Below are positions 18,101-24,943 of a DNA stretch of 64,000 nucleotides, in pieces. The notes under the pieces were generated by a model. That model did not search any database. It saw only the letters and a program-made list of their open reading frames with translations, and had not been told where the DNA came from. A program made the translations under genes and the position numbers. Numbering within the stretch: the stretch's first letter is position 1; the number at the start of each line of letters is the position of its first letter. Source of the stretch: CAYIHX01 sp964363305 (GTDB taxonomy: Bacteria; Bdellovibrionota; UBA1018); NCBI GenBank assembly GCA_964363305.1, contig CAYIHX010000008.1:38179-102178 (forward strand), in the 5' to 3' direction.

Positions 18101-19539
18101 GCGCCGGTGGTCTGGACGTCCGCCGCGGAGAAGCTGATGCTCGCCGTGGGTGGGCTTCCCGAGAGGGTGAGGTTGCTTCCGACTTGCAGGTCGACCCCCG
18201 CGTTGTAGGCGCAGTTTTTGCTGCCCGCAGGTTCCCGGAAAACCTGGATGTACTCGATGTCGGAAGCGTTGGCCGTGCCGTATTGGGTGAGCGTGATGGC
18301 GGTGATGTCGGTTGCGATGTCGACGTTCGTCAGGCTGAAGCCGAACGTGGCGAAGAGGGACGGGCCGATGCTCGGATTGATGGAAGCCGGCGGGTTGCCG
18401 CCGGCCGTGAGGTTTTGAAGAGTGAGCTCCGTTCCGGCCTGTGATCCCCAGTTGACCTTCGAGTTCGGATCGGCGGTTTCATTCGCGTTGCCCCCGAGTC
18501 CGCTCCAGTTGTTCACCGTCACGGTGTTTCCGACGTAACCAGCGTTTACGCTGAAGTTCCGGACGGTAGCGAAGCCTCCGTCGTTGAAAAAGCCGATCGA
18601 ATCCAGCGTGGCGGGAAACGCCGCCGTCGCTCCGACGGTGATCGCTCTCCCGGCGCTGGCGATGTAGTGAAACTCGCCGTTGTCGAGCTGGTTCACGGTC
18701 CCCGCGACGTTCAGCCCCGCCGCGACCATGCGGTTGATGCGGAAATGGTTCGCCGTCAGCGTGCCGTTCATCGCGAACGTGAAGGTGCCTCCATTGCCCT
18801 CCAGGGTCGCCGGGTTGCCGCTCGCCCCGCTCAAGGAGATCGCGCCCGTCGCGCCGATGGTCAGCGTTCGGCCGCTTCCGACGAAGATTTTTCCTCCGGG
18901 GGACACATTCAGGGTTCCGTTGACGGTCAGGCCACCGGCCGCGGTGAAAACCACGCCGTTGCCGACGTTGACCGTGACTCCCGAAGGGACGGTCAGCACG
19001 GTTCCGGCGGCGGAGAGCGTGAGGTTGTCATTGATATTCAAGGTGGTGCCGGAGCCGGAGAAGGTCAGGGCATTTCGAATCTGGAAAGCGTGGGTGAAAT
19101 TCACCGTGCCATTATTCGTGATTTGGACGTAGTTCACGGGGTCGACCACGCTCAAGTCTTGCGATGACGTTCCCGCGAGGTTGATAGTAAAAGTCCGGCC
19201 TGCCGTGAAGGTGAGGGCATTGGTCGTTAAAGCGCGAAAATAGTCGCCTACGATGGACAAGGTTACGCCGTTGGTGGAGGCATTGAGTTGTCCTGAGAGA
19301 ACCTCGAGACAGGAAATCGAGGTGGAGAAGTTCGCGTTCGGAATTCGAGTCGCTGAAACGATGCTCGCGTTTTCGATGTTGGTGTCGGGAACGTCGCCGC
19401 CCCAGTTGGTGGTGACATTCCAGTTCGCGCTGGTTGCTCCGGTCCAGGTTCGGGTGGTGGCCGCGCAAGCGGCGTGAGCGGAATCGCCTGAGAGCAGCGT
19501 GATGAGAAGGAGCAGGCAGATGGCGGTGGAGGTCCTCAC
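12097..19539 (-). CDS. Giant surface protein with gingipain-like C25 protease domain and MYXO-CTERM-like tail
   Basis: 2480 residues with a signal peptide ending GDSAHA. The N-terminal ~1500 residues are Gly/Thr/Ser-rich beta repeats; three units begin with a W-x-G/W-x-x-x-x-NW motif (TWTGATSANWNVTTNWGG, QWDGSTSTVWTLAGNW, TWTGATDTAWCTASNWNGG), and the repeats between resemble beta-helix adhesins. A fibronectin-like segment (VQIEWDTEREIEHRGFDLYR) follows. Residues ~2030-2400 match peptidase C25: TYLGHG with His2271 and LSLSCLTAAF with Cys2304, the same His-to-Cys distance (33) as in RgpB. The tail has Cys2435, a Gly/Pro/Ser stretch, a hydrophobic helix (~2453-2469) and RGRK, as in MYXO-CTERM sorting signals. 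It is probably a cell-surface adhesin/protease, encoded downstream of the kinase-protease-nucleotidyltransferase genes. Confidence 0.85.
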   Translation of the reverse strand: MRTSTAICLLLLITLLSGDSAHAACAATTRTWTGATSANWNVTTNWGGDVPDTNIENASIVSATRIPNANFSTSISCLEVLSGQLNASTNGVTLSIVGDYFRALTTNALTFTAGRTFTINLAGTSSQDLSVVDPVNYVQITNNGTVNFTHAFQIRNALTFSGSGTTLNINDNLTLSAAGTVLTVPSGVTVNVGNGVVFTAAGGLTVNGTLNVSPGGKIFVGSGRTLTIGATGAISLSGASGNPATLEGNGGTFTFAMNGTLTANHFRINRMVAAGLNVAGTVNQLDNGEFHYIASAGRAITVGATAAFPATLDSIGFFNDGGFATVRNFSVNAGYVGNTVTVNNWSGLGGNANETADPNSKVNWGSQAGTELTLQNLTAGGNPPASINPSIGPSLFATFGFSLTNVDIATDITAITLTQYGTANASDIEYIQVFREPAGSKNCAYNAGVDLQVGSNLTLSGSPPTASISFSAADVQTTGASNACVHVLARTSATAQDNNTIGFRIAGTSDVTNAKSGGGSYSFSSASGPPISAGLATVNSVLSQWDGSTSTVWTLAGNWSPATLPSATRDCTVGSAVRIPALGGAQACRNATLQTGGTLDFGGTTNELQIYGALTVQSGFTFQSATSGSLRFAGSTTQSMQLETAFPGNVTIANSGGAIVGVDTNSTVNGNATVTQGTLRISDGVTLTVLGNLTVQTGATLEIAPGGILALADGKVLTVDLGGTLKMIGTAGNTSRITLSSGSSGYSVIVNGTIQAQYYLFEKMGLNGIRVNSGATIDASSFLQNGTYSYPMVASTTMLSLYRQVPGNALTSMVFDANGSSTTGVTNVLTNAGAGTLTISSYSGSWSGPTYDNDTGYLITWTGATNTIDLTQEATSPVSAYQGQTYTMGRFGFTQSQAGASYSDTDITSLVLTLTGTGSASDISQARIYYDSSCAGSGGTLLGSGTFSGSPAKITFSGLTGATIPASLTTPPKRCIYVQYDISGSATNANTVGVSIAAGTDVVNSQSYAISSGTPPPITLGTPSTIVGSSTTWTGATDTAWCTASNWNGGLPTSVLNCTISNVTNLPSITGLCGGSTIPTCNSLTINSGTLTLAAGTELRIYGGLTNNGTINQSTGTLRLMDDGATPSTQTVASGSAISALTFTKTAGGTVKTGSGSITIQTLTFPSGSNFTFLVPGSSTLTLPNGLTVGTSGVNFQVAGGGTVKMGASTTLSLTAGTVSVAGTNDAYPQTLTNKGKITNNGSGRWAFTTTGGTLSLTGFLLDNLDTSGLNIGGNTAVTALNGGQLSYLSTTYASVRGIQFNTTGSLPTTASNIGWNWSAPNSTYNAPPSPATTDAYLLASSSGCASQTVTFDQWFGDFFFGQNQPVTSTKVSATNCTLTIAAAASPVSISRFIADPYDSLVQIEWDTEREIEHRGFDLYRSASAIGGYTKLNSELIRNFESLPGSTGHYRFIDPTVQNGIRYFYRLEDIALNGARRFHGPVEATPQIGLGTPTPVPPRPVAPPTDEGALGKGIRIVSRTRHSLRLEIRTDAPTFDALGAPQLEGYAGTLEAGAPQLLERSVLIEADSDLTHARLESVNVDEVETNVGIPIPPAPYWAPQADGRLLPTRTRNAAKYSENSFSPKEFIHVREGLKAVGSRKYLLIDLTPLQYNPVAGVLKRATRVYANISFAQNAEPLPHPLDPALSPSAIEGNLRIRYRKTGMYELSFEDLAEAGVDAPFVDQPNATLRVLAHSIETPLQILSEDELFGPGDRIRFYLVNASTDDDLDSEAVLSLLPLESPPLRMREISASPGTAPPTDEKGTWRTVTAEKNERFVLDLPIGEGREHFYWSRVAQEGGSPSQPGSSFDLPIDLPHLQQFTPDLVTLKLTVRGRGGTSANPLHHVELRVNDVTSLAAQREFFSPVPTTLVFQLPAHLFKSGLNSIRVTALGDRIAVGDSDILDIDRLEVSYRAFRIAIAGQLSLENYRPDHRIEISGFGSPHLSLFDVTDPDRVAALRGFDLHFQGPSGFRAEFLASTGVEGLDGFRLIALEDSRYEKPLSLSLAYGYQPRLRMPDRRADLIVIGTQAMIDATEPLIEQRRREGLEVVTASLEQIYAEFSHGQRSSNALRELLTFASTEWRKPAPRYALIVGTATYDPNDYLGFGADPSRTPAVLAGGEYLDFETDDGLATASDLAVGRIPARTPNEAALYAEKIIRAEPSTSPATLIVDQDTLGEGFSALALELRNALLHASPGLPLHPIERGTGQIDAVLKQQIRAQFASGTSLLTYLGHGAENLWASPQFFSSTDALSLRNETLPWILSLSCLTAAFADPDPTKLSLGEALVMNPNGGASAFWGFTGMTSPIAQTRLARQAFELLDSLSAEERRHLRLGDLLLRIKIATGLDPALRDARRSAVLLGDPTLPLPEALQMKGSNESPVTAIDDGSNRSKSPGFACATLGEPPASGNGPSAGAGLEFALLCSVWLFAYLRGRKSASWLKNP

Positions 19540-19598
19540 TCTGGAAAGTTTAAGCTATTGTGGAGGAAGCGGGAATCCCGAGAATCAGACTTTTTCAG

Positions 19599-20645
19599 CT
19601 AGGCAGAAATTTCAGAGCACGAAGGGTCTTTTTTTGCCGAGCACTCGAGACGCCTCCGACGCCACCGCTTCCACGCGAAACTCGCTCCGGCGGCGGTTGA
19701 ATCGCGCAAGCAGTACCGGTGCCAGAGGAGATCGGCACGGGTGAGGGGTCGTTCCGGAAACCAGGTTTTCATCCGCGCCATGCGGGTTAAGGTGAGTCGA
19801 CGAGGCGGCGATAGTCGCGACGCGAGGAGCCTGCTCAGTTTCGAAACCTCGGGGGATTGCAACCAATCCCCCATGAGAAGCGTGGCCACGTATCCCGCCG
19901 CGCAGCTTCGCCGACGGGAGATCTCTTCGGCGAGCGACTCGATCGAGTCAGGCCCTTGGAGCCACTCTCGCCATGCGAGGTGAAGATCGAGAATCCAAAG
20001 AGGAGTCTCCAGGGCATGAATCTGGCCCGCATGCTGAAGGAGGTAGATCCAGTGGTCGCGAGGAGAGAGCCGAAGGACTCCGGCAGGAAGGTCGGTATAG
20101 CGACCAGGGAGGGCCCGACTCCAGATTGCGGCGATCTCTTCAGGCGTATCTTCTGACCGGAGTTGGCGGTGGAGGTCGATCGCCGCGCCCTCGGGCGTGC
20201 GCCCCACGGTGCTTCGGAAGGAGTGTGAAAATCTCGGCTCGATTCCGAAGAAGCCGTTTTGCAGGAGCGTTTGCCAGGCGTGTTCGTACTGGGTGGGGTG
20301 AACTAAAACGTCAGCATCCCCCATGGCCCGAAGCCCCCGCCGGCGGTACAGCCTTCGTGCGAGGTCGGCGCCTTTGACGAGGAGGGGCGAGATTCCGTTC
20401 CGTAGCAGTAATTCGGTGGCGAGTGAGAGCTCCTCGTCGAGAAGGGCCAGGCGAAGCCGTTGGGTACGCGCATGAGGCTCGAGCAGAGGTAAAGGTCCGA
20501 AGCGCTCGGTCATCGAGTCCACGAAAGCGGCGGTTAAGTAGTAGCGGTCGCAAAATTCGATGCAGCGGAGCAGATCAGCATCCGAAGGGGGCGTGGCTGC
20601 CTGGTATTGTCCCGCGATCGACCTGAAGACAAGATCAGCGATCAT
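19599..20645 (-). CDS. Nucleotidyltransferase-family protein (NTP_transf_5-like)
   Basis: 348 residues from the ATG at 20645, which shares a base with the stop of the protease gene (TGATG). The motif LLVKGADLARRLYRRRGLRAMGDADVLV (Gly109-Asp110-Ala-Asp112) is that of the uncharacterised nucleotidyltransferase family found with HPr-kinase-like and PqqD proteins. After it come WIYLLQHAGQIHA and DLHLAWREW, typical of the family's helical C-terminal half. It may transfer a nucleotide to a peptide or protein made by the neighbouring locus; that is inference. A 59 bp gap leads to the giant surface-protein gene. Confidence 0.75.
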   Translation of the reverse strand: MIADLVFRSIAGQYQAATPPSDADLLRCIEFCDRYYLTAAFVDSMTERFGPLPLLEPHARTQRLRLALLDEELSLATELLLRNGISPLLVKGADLARRLYRRRGLRAMGDADVLVHPTQYEHAWQTLLQNGFFGIEPRFSHSFRSTVGRTPEGAAIDLHRQLRSEDTPEEIAAIWSRALPGRYTDLPAGVLRLSPRDHWIYLLQHAGQIHALETPLWILDLHLAWREWLQGPDSIESLAEEISRRRSCAAGYVATLLMGDWLQSPEVSKLSRLLASRLSPPRRLTLTRMARMKTWFPERPLTRADLLWHRYCLRDSTAAGASFAWKRWRRRRLECSAKKDPSCSEISA

Positions 20646-21106
20646 CAGCGGAGCCACCGTGATCGGAACCAGGCGAGGAGCCAGGTGCTTCGCCTCAAAC
20701 GCGCCCGTGAGAGGCGCGCGATCCAGCGATCGAGGCGCCCGGTCGTCAGTTTGATGGGAGGACCACACTTCGGTTGGAGGGCTCGCACCTGTCCCCAGAT
20801 CGTGTGGCTCGGCAGGCGGTCGAAAACCTGAGAGGCATCGCCCTTGAGCAAAGGGACCTCCGGCGCCACGCATCGATGCACGATCCAGGTGCGATCAGGC
20901 GAACGAGCGACGATGATTTCTCCCAGTTGGGCCTCGGTTAAAGGACCGGAGGCCCAATGCACTCCGATCCGATCGCTCGGCCGAAGCAGGGGCCGCATGC
21001 TCGTTCCCTCGACCGGAACCCAGGTGAGCTCAAGACTTGAGCTTGGTGGCGCTGCAATTGGCAGGGGCTCCGGTCGTCGCTTTTCGTCCGCCGATCGTGC
21101 TTCCAT
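20645..21106 (-). CDS. S26 (Sec11-like) signal-peptidase-type protease
   Basis: 153 residues. PVEGTSMRPLL carries the nucleophile Ser36, VHRCV carries His77 in the position of the general base of Sec11/SipW-type signal peptidases, and LLKGDASQVFD carries the Gly-Asp with a second Asp (Asp90/Asp96). This Ser-His-Asp set differs from bacterial LepB, which uses Lys. There is no N-terminal membrane anchor. The C-terminal part is Arg-rich (RLSRARLRRSTWLLAWF). It overlaps the kinase gene by one base (TAATG). It is a candidate maturation protease for a peptide handled by this operon. Confidence 0.75.
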   Translation of the reverse strand: MEARSADEKRRPEPLPIAAPPSSSLELTWVPVEGTSMRPLLRPSDRIGVHWASGPLTEAQLGEIIVARSPDRTWIVHRCVAPEVPLLKGDASQVFDRLPSHTIWGQVRALQPKCGPPIKLTTGRLDRWIARLSRARLRRSTWLLAWFRSRWLR

Positions 21107-22053
21107 TACAGATCGCGGCCACGGCCGTCAGGCTTTCGGTGTGAATGCGGGGTTTCTGATACTTTCGCTTCGGTTTTTCTTTTTTCATTCAGAAGGTTCT
21201 CCCAAAAAATAGTGGTCGGGGTGAGTCTCAGTAACTGAATCGGGCTGTGGGTCCGAGTGATCCGCGTCATCAGGTCGAGTCGTTCATCGATTTGATCGCT
21301 GAAGGGACTCCAAAAGGCGCTCGCGAAGATTCGAGCCACTTGATTCGCGGGATCGAGCGGAAGAACCTCGTTGACCGGAGATTGTTCAAGCGCGAACAGG
21401 CCCGCGACTTTCGCCTCGTGGCGTGGAGGTGCAAACGGAGAGTAGCCGCAGCCCATCGGCGCTGAATGGAGCACCGCTTCGTGATTCTGGTTGAGAGCGA
21501 GCAAGATGGCATCGTCACCCAAGGCAATGGCCCGGGGGTCGAGCTTCCGGATGGCATCGACGGTCGTGGATTTTCCGGCGCCGCTTTGGCCAAAAAAAAC
21601 ATATCCCTGGTCGTCTCTGACGACGCCACCGGCGTGTAGAAGGAGCGCGTTGCGCTGAAGAAGGGGACGAGGCATGACCCACCGAAGGAGGTTCTGAAAA
21701 GCGTCGTCAAGCTGAGGCGCGAACCAGGCGTGAAATTCATGGGGCTTGGAGGAGGGGACCGCGAAAAAATCGCGCTGAAGGACTCCGCCCTCCGGGAGGG
21801 GCCTGAATTCGGCGTCAGAGTCCTCCCAGAGATCGGGAAACGGAAGGGTCTCGCAAAAGACGACGCATTGAGCTTCCTTCTCCGTTCTGAGGTACTCCGC
21901 GAAATAAGTCCGCATTCGGTGGGCGAGAGGAGCTTGGTCGGTAAAGAAGTCGATGGTGCTCGGCCCGAGCCGGAGGGCAATGCGGTACGTGGTCGGCTTT
22001 GCCCTGGGAAGACTTTGAAGGAGATGCTGAATGGTGACGTCGCGTGTGGTCAA
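21106..22053 (-). CDS. HPr-kinase-like P-loop ATPase
   Basis: 315 residues. The P-loop is GQSGAGKST at 155-163, preceded by LLHAGGVV with the conserved His140 and followed by ALGDDAILL, the arrangement of HprK/PEPCK-fold proteins. The length and N-terminal domain differ from true HprK, and no phosphotransferase genes are nearby. It belongs with the HprK-related kinases that neighbour PqqD-like proteins in exosortase and lasso-peptide loci. The likely role is phosphorylating a peptide or protein substrate; this is inference. First gene of the leftward operon, divergent from pqqD-like across 64 bp. Confidence 0.8.
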   Translation of the reverse strand: MTTRDVTIQHLLQSLPRAKPTTYRIALRLGPSTIDFFTDQAPLAHRMRTYFAEYLRTEKEAQCVVFCETLPFPDLWEDSDAEFRPLPEGGVLQRDFFAVPSSKPHEFHAWFAPQLDDAFQNLLRWVMPRPLLQRNALLLHAGGVVRDDQGYVFFGQSGAGKSTTVDAIRKLDPRAIALGDDAILLALNQNHEAVLHSAPMGCGYSPFAPPRHEAKVAGLFALEQSPVNEVLPLDPANQVARIFASAFWSPFSDQIDERLDLMTRITRTHSPIQLLRLTPTTIFWENLLNEKRKTEAKVSETPHSHRKPDGRGRDL

Positions 22054-22117
22054 ATCAGAGAGAGTTTCTCGGTTTGCGGGTCTTGCGTCAACCCGAGAGT
22101 CGGGCTTTAATCGGTGA

Positions 22118-22384
22118 ATGTATCCGAAACCGGTTCAGAAATTGCCTTTTCGCAGAATTGATGACCGCGCTGTTTTGATTCATCCGCGGTTGGGGCAGGT
22201 ACATGAGCTCGATGAGGTCGGCGCCTTTCTCTTTGCCGCCGCCGATGGCGTACGCTCCTTCGACGAGCTGACGCGGCTGGTGCTGGAGGAATTCGAGGAG
22301 GGATCTCCCGCGGCGGTTCGTACCGACGTCGAGGAGTTTTTTGAGGCGCTTGAGAAGCTGGGCATGGTGGAATGTCGATCCTAA
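22118..22384 (+). CDS. PqqD-like peptide-binding protein (RRE)
   Basis: 88 residues with the wHTH-type PqqD fold: FRRIDDRAVLIHPRLGQVHELDEVGAFLFAAADGVRSFDELTRLV, where LDEVGAFLFAAADG is the family core. PqqD-like domains bind the leader of a precursor peptide and present it to a radical-SAM enzyme. The gene overlaps the radical-SAM gene by 13 bp. Possible promoter pieces upstream are TTGCGT at 22083 and TTTAAT at 22106 with 17 bp spacing; they would give almost no leader. Confidence 0.85.
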   Translation: MYPKPVQKLPFRRIDDRAVLIHPRLGQVHELDEVGAFLFAAADGVRSFDELTRLVLEEFEEGSPAAVRTDVEEFFEALEKLGMVECRS

Positions 22385-23403
22385 GCGCTTGGGCGGATTT
22401 GAGCCGCGAGTCGCTGGTGCCGATGCAGGTTTCGTTGGAGATGACCTATCGGTGCAACGAGCGTTGCTCGCACTGTTATCTCGCGACGTATGATGATCGG
22501 GCGGATGGCCGTCCTCCTCTGACCTTGGAAGAATGGATTCGCGTCCTCGATCAGCTGCAGGAGGCCGGCACCCTGATGCTCGTGCTCCTGGGCGGGGAGG
22601 CGATGCTGCATCCCCATTTTTGGGCGATAGCGGAGGCCGCGTCCCTTCGTGGTTTCGGAGTCAACCTCATCAGCAATGGCCTCTTGATCGATGATCGAGC
22701 CGCTGATCGATTTCGCGAGCTCAATTTCCTGAATGTCACCCTGAGTCTCTATTCGCAGCAGGCCGGCATTCATGACCTCATGACGCGTCGGCGGGGCTCG
22801 CATGCCCGGACGCTGGCCGCGCTCGAGCGCCTTCGCGCGCGCGGCATCTCCGTGGGTCTGAATTGCCTGCTCACCGGTGAGAATATCGATGAGGTTTTTG
22901 AGCTTTGGGAGTGGGCACGCTCGGAGAAATTGGAGATTCGGTTTGATCCCATGGTCACTCCCAAGCTGGACGGCACGCTGGGCTCGACCGTCACGCGCGC
23001 GAGCACTGAGCAGATCCTCGCGTTCTATCGAGGGATGAAGAAACGCGAGAGCGGCTACGGTCCCGTTGCCTTCGGGGCTGAAACAGATCCGGTCTGCAAC
23101 GCCGGGCGGGGAAAGGCCGCGGTCAATCCGTACGGAGATTTGCTGACCTGCTTGGAAGTGCGCGAGCCGCTTGGAAATCTACGCGACCATACGTTTCAGC
23201 AGCTCTGGCATTCTCCTCAGGCCGAGGCCGTTCGCGCGCCACGAGTGCGCGATCTTCAGTTTGATACGGCCTGCGGCGCCGGTTCATTCTGTGATCATTG
23301 TCCGGGAGTGGCGCGTGCCGAAACCGGCGACGGCATGAAGCCCGTGCCGTTTCTGATGGAAGTGGCTTCGGTTCGCAGGCAGGCCTGGGAAGAACGCGCT
23401 TAG
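22372..23403 (+). CDS. Radical-SAM/SPASM enzyme
   Basis: 343 residues. The 4Fe-4S radical-SAM motif is CNERCSHC (Cys28, Cys32, Cys35), followed by LLGGEAMLHPHF and the SAM-binding beta strands. The C-terminal SPASM region has Cys242, Cys260, Cys301, Cys307 and Cys310 (CNAGRGKAAVNPYGDLLTC and CGAGSFCDHC), enough for auxiliary clusters. SPASM enzymes paired with PqqD proteins modify ribosomal peptides or mature protein active sites. The substrate is not in the window. It converges with an exported-protein gene after 30 bp. Confidence 0.9.
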   Translation: MSILSAWADLSRESLVPMQVSLEMTYRCNERCSHCYLATYDDRADGRPPLTLEEWIRVLDQLQEAGTLMLVLLGGEAMLHPHFWAIAEAASLRGFGVNLISNGLLIDDRAADRFRELNFLNVTLSLYSQQAGIHDLMTRRRGSHARTLAALERLRARGISVGLNCLLTGENIDEVFELWEWARSEKLEIRFDPMVTPKLDGTLGSTVTRASTEQILAFYRGMKKRESGYGPVAFGAETDPVCNAGRGKAAVNPYGDLLTCLEVREPLGNLRDHTFQQLWHSPQAEAVRAPRVRDLQFDTACGAGSFCDHCPGVARAETGDGMKPVPFLMEVASVRRQAWEERA

Positions 23404-23433
23404 CCTGGGAAATGCCCGCTTGGGTCCGGGCGC

Positions 23434-24327
23434 TCAGAACTCGTACGCGCGGCCCTGGGTGTCGACGGCGGTCACGCGCCCATTGCCCCAGATGCGGAAC
23501 GAATGCACGAGCGCGGTCCCGAGTTTGAGTCGGTCGCGGTTGCGGAAGAGGCGGCCCGCGGAGGTGGCGTACGCGACGTCGTCCGACTCGGATACCTGGT
23601 ACGATACGACTTTTTCGGAGGAGCCACTGAAGAGGTAGCCGCGCGCGCGCGTGGAGCCGAGGCGTCCGTCGCGGGTGACGTAGAAGACTTCGCCGGTGAC
23701 GGAGATTTTGAAATCGATGGCTTGCTCGGAGTAGTTGCCGAAGAGGCGATCGCCGCGGTCGTCGACTAATCGGCCGGATTCAAGAAGAGCGACGAGGCGG
23801 CCGGAGCGAGAGGCTTTGATTGAGGTTACACGTTCACCGTTGAAAACGGCATCGCCTCGTACAATGAGGCTTCCGTCTTCGCGCGCGGCCAGGAGCTTGC
23901 CGGTTCTCGACAGGGAGAACGCGACGGCGCGGCCGCCGTTGCCATCGAACCAGGTCGAGACGCTCCACTGGCTTCCGCTTTGCGTGGCCACGAGCAGGCG
24001 GCCCAAGTCGGTGGCGATGACGGCGAAGCCGGCGGGCGAGGTGCGTACTTCGATGGCGCGACCGTTCGAGCCCGGGTGATAGACTTCACGTCCGTCGAGG
24101 AGGACGGTTCCAGCGTTTGGCCCCGCCGTGATGACGGCCGACGGTGCCTGGTAGCAGTCGGTCGGCTGGGGGGTGCGGCGCAGGAAGGGGTAGCGCGCGA
24201 AGGGGGCGGCGTCGCGATTGATGATTTCGAGGGAATCGTCGTTGTAGCAGGTGACCTGCGCGTGGGCGGGGGTCGAAGCTAAGGTCGCAGCAAGAGCCAA
24301 GATCGCTACCGCAAGAAGTGACTTCAT
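23434..24327 (-). CDS. Exported beta-propeller-like protein
   Basis: 297 residues with a signal peptide (LLAVAILALAATLASTPAHA). The mature protein has about six similar blade-like units ending in patterns such as GRLLVATQSG, GKLLAAREDGSL, GRLVALLESGRL and GRLFRNRDRL, which suggests a small beta-propeller. Two Cys near the N-terminus (VTCYNDDS, TDCYQAP) may form a disulfide. Bdellovibrio-type genomes encode several such proteins of unknown role. It lies next to the radical-SAM gene but convergent, so co-function is not implied. Confidence 0.7.
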   Translation of the reverse strand: MKSLLAVAILALAATLASTPAHAQVTCYNDDSLEIINRDAAPFARYPFLRRTPQPTDCYQAPSAVITAGPNAGTVLLDGREVYHPGSNGRAIEVRTSPAGFAVIATDLGRLLVATQSGSQWSVSTWFDGNGGRAVAFSLSRTGKLLAAREDGSLIVRGDAVFNGERVTSIKASRSGRLVALLESGRLVDDRGDRLFGNYSEQAIDFKISVTGEVFYVTRDGRLGSTRARGYLFSGSSEKVVSYQVSESDDVAYATSAGRLFRNRDRLKLGTALVHSFRIWGNGRVTAVDTQGRAYEF

Positions 24328-24536
24328 TTTGGCCGCTTAACATGAACCCGGAGCGAAGGCTAACCCCAGAGTTTCCCTATTTTTAGTTCCTCAAAGAGCT
24401 TGGCTTTTGCCTGAGCCCCTGGGCCCAAAAAGAAAAAATGATTCATCTGAAAGCTCTATAACTATTTGAATTAATTGGGTATTTATGAGATGTATGATGG
24501 CAGATTTACGGTAAATTGGCCATCTCATTATACCCT

Positions 24537-24903
24537 ATGACACTGATGACGAAGAGCGTACTGGTTTTTGGCCTTTTTGGACTGATGATCGCGAACGCCG
24601 CCTCCGCCACGGCTATCGAGACCCGCACCGTACTCAAGGAAGCGGACACCAGCTTTCGTCTGAGCGGGCGCATCGCCTGCAGCGTGGGAGGAAGAGTCGC
24701 CGGCTTCAATGAACCATGACTGGGAGTTTGCGACGGTGCATGAGCTGCGGGCCGTCTGCGATCGCCGCCAGATCGCACGTCTCGCCCGCAGTGCCGCCCG
24801 ACACTTCGGCTTCTTAGATGGGCGCTTTGAATCCGAAGTCCTCACGGCCATCCTCGATCCCGGAGGCGAAGCTCTGGAAATGCGGTCTGAGGTCCGAAAG
24901 TAG
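24537..24903 (+). pseudogene. Small exported protein, probably split by a frameshift
   Basis: A signal peptide (MTKSVLVFGLFGLMIANAASATA) and ~30 residues ending SGRIACSVGGRVAGFNEP stop at 24719. An overlapping frame from ATG 24709 (MNHDWEFATVHELRAVCDRR... to 24903) continues with similar composition. Together they look like one ~120-residue exported protein broken by a one-base shift near 24705. Two overlapping small genes are an alternative, as is a sequence error. No family is recognised. Confidence 0.4.
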
Positions 24904-24943
24904 AGGGTCGCTGTCGGGCAACGTGGCGGGTCACGGTTCGATT

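Noticed and set aside
17452..18444. 330-codon plus-strand frame, and 262-codon frame at 14740-15528
   Set aside because: Antisense shadows of the giant C25-protein gene, Arg/Gly-rich without motifs.
19599..23403. Lasso-peptide gene cluster
   Set aside because: HprK-like, PqqD-like and nucleotidyltransferase genes fit, but there is no asparagine-synthase-like cyclase and no transglutaminase-like peptidase.
23414..23431. GCCCG/CGGGC stem between convergent genes
   Set aside because: Five-bp stem without a T-run; too weak to call a terminator.
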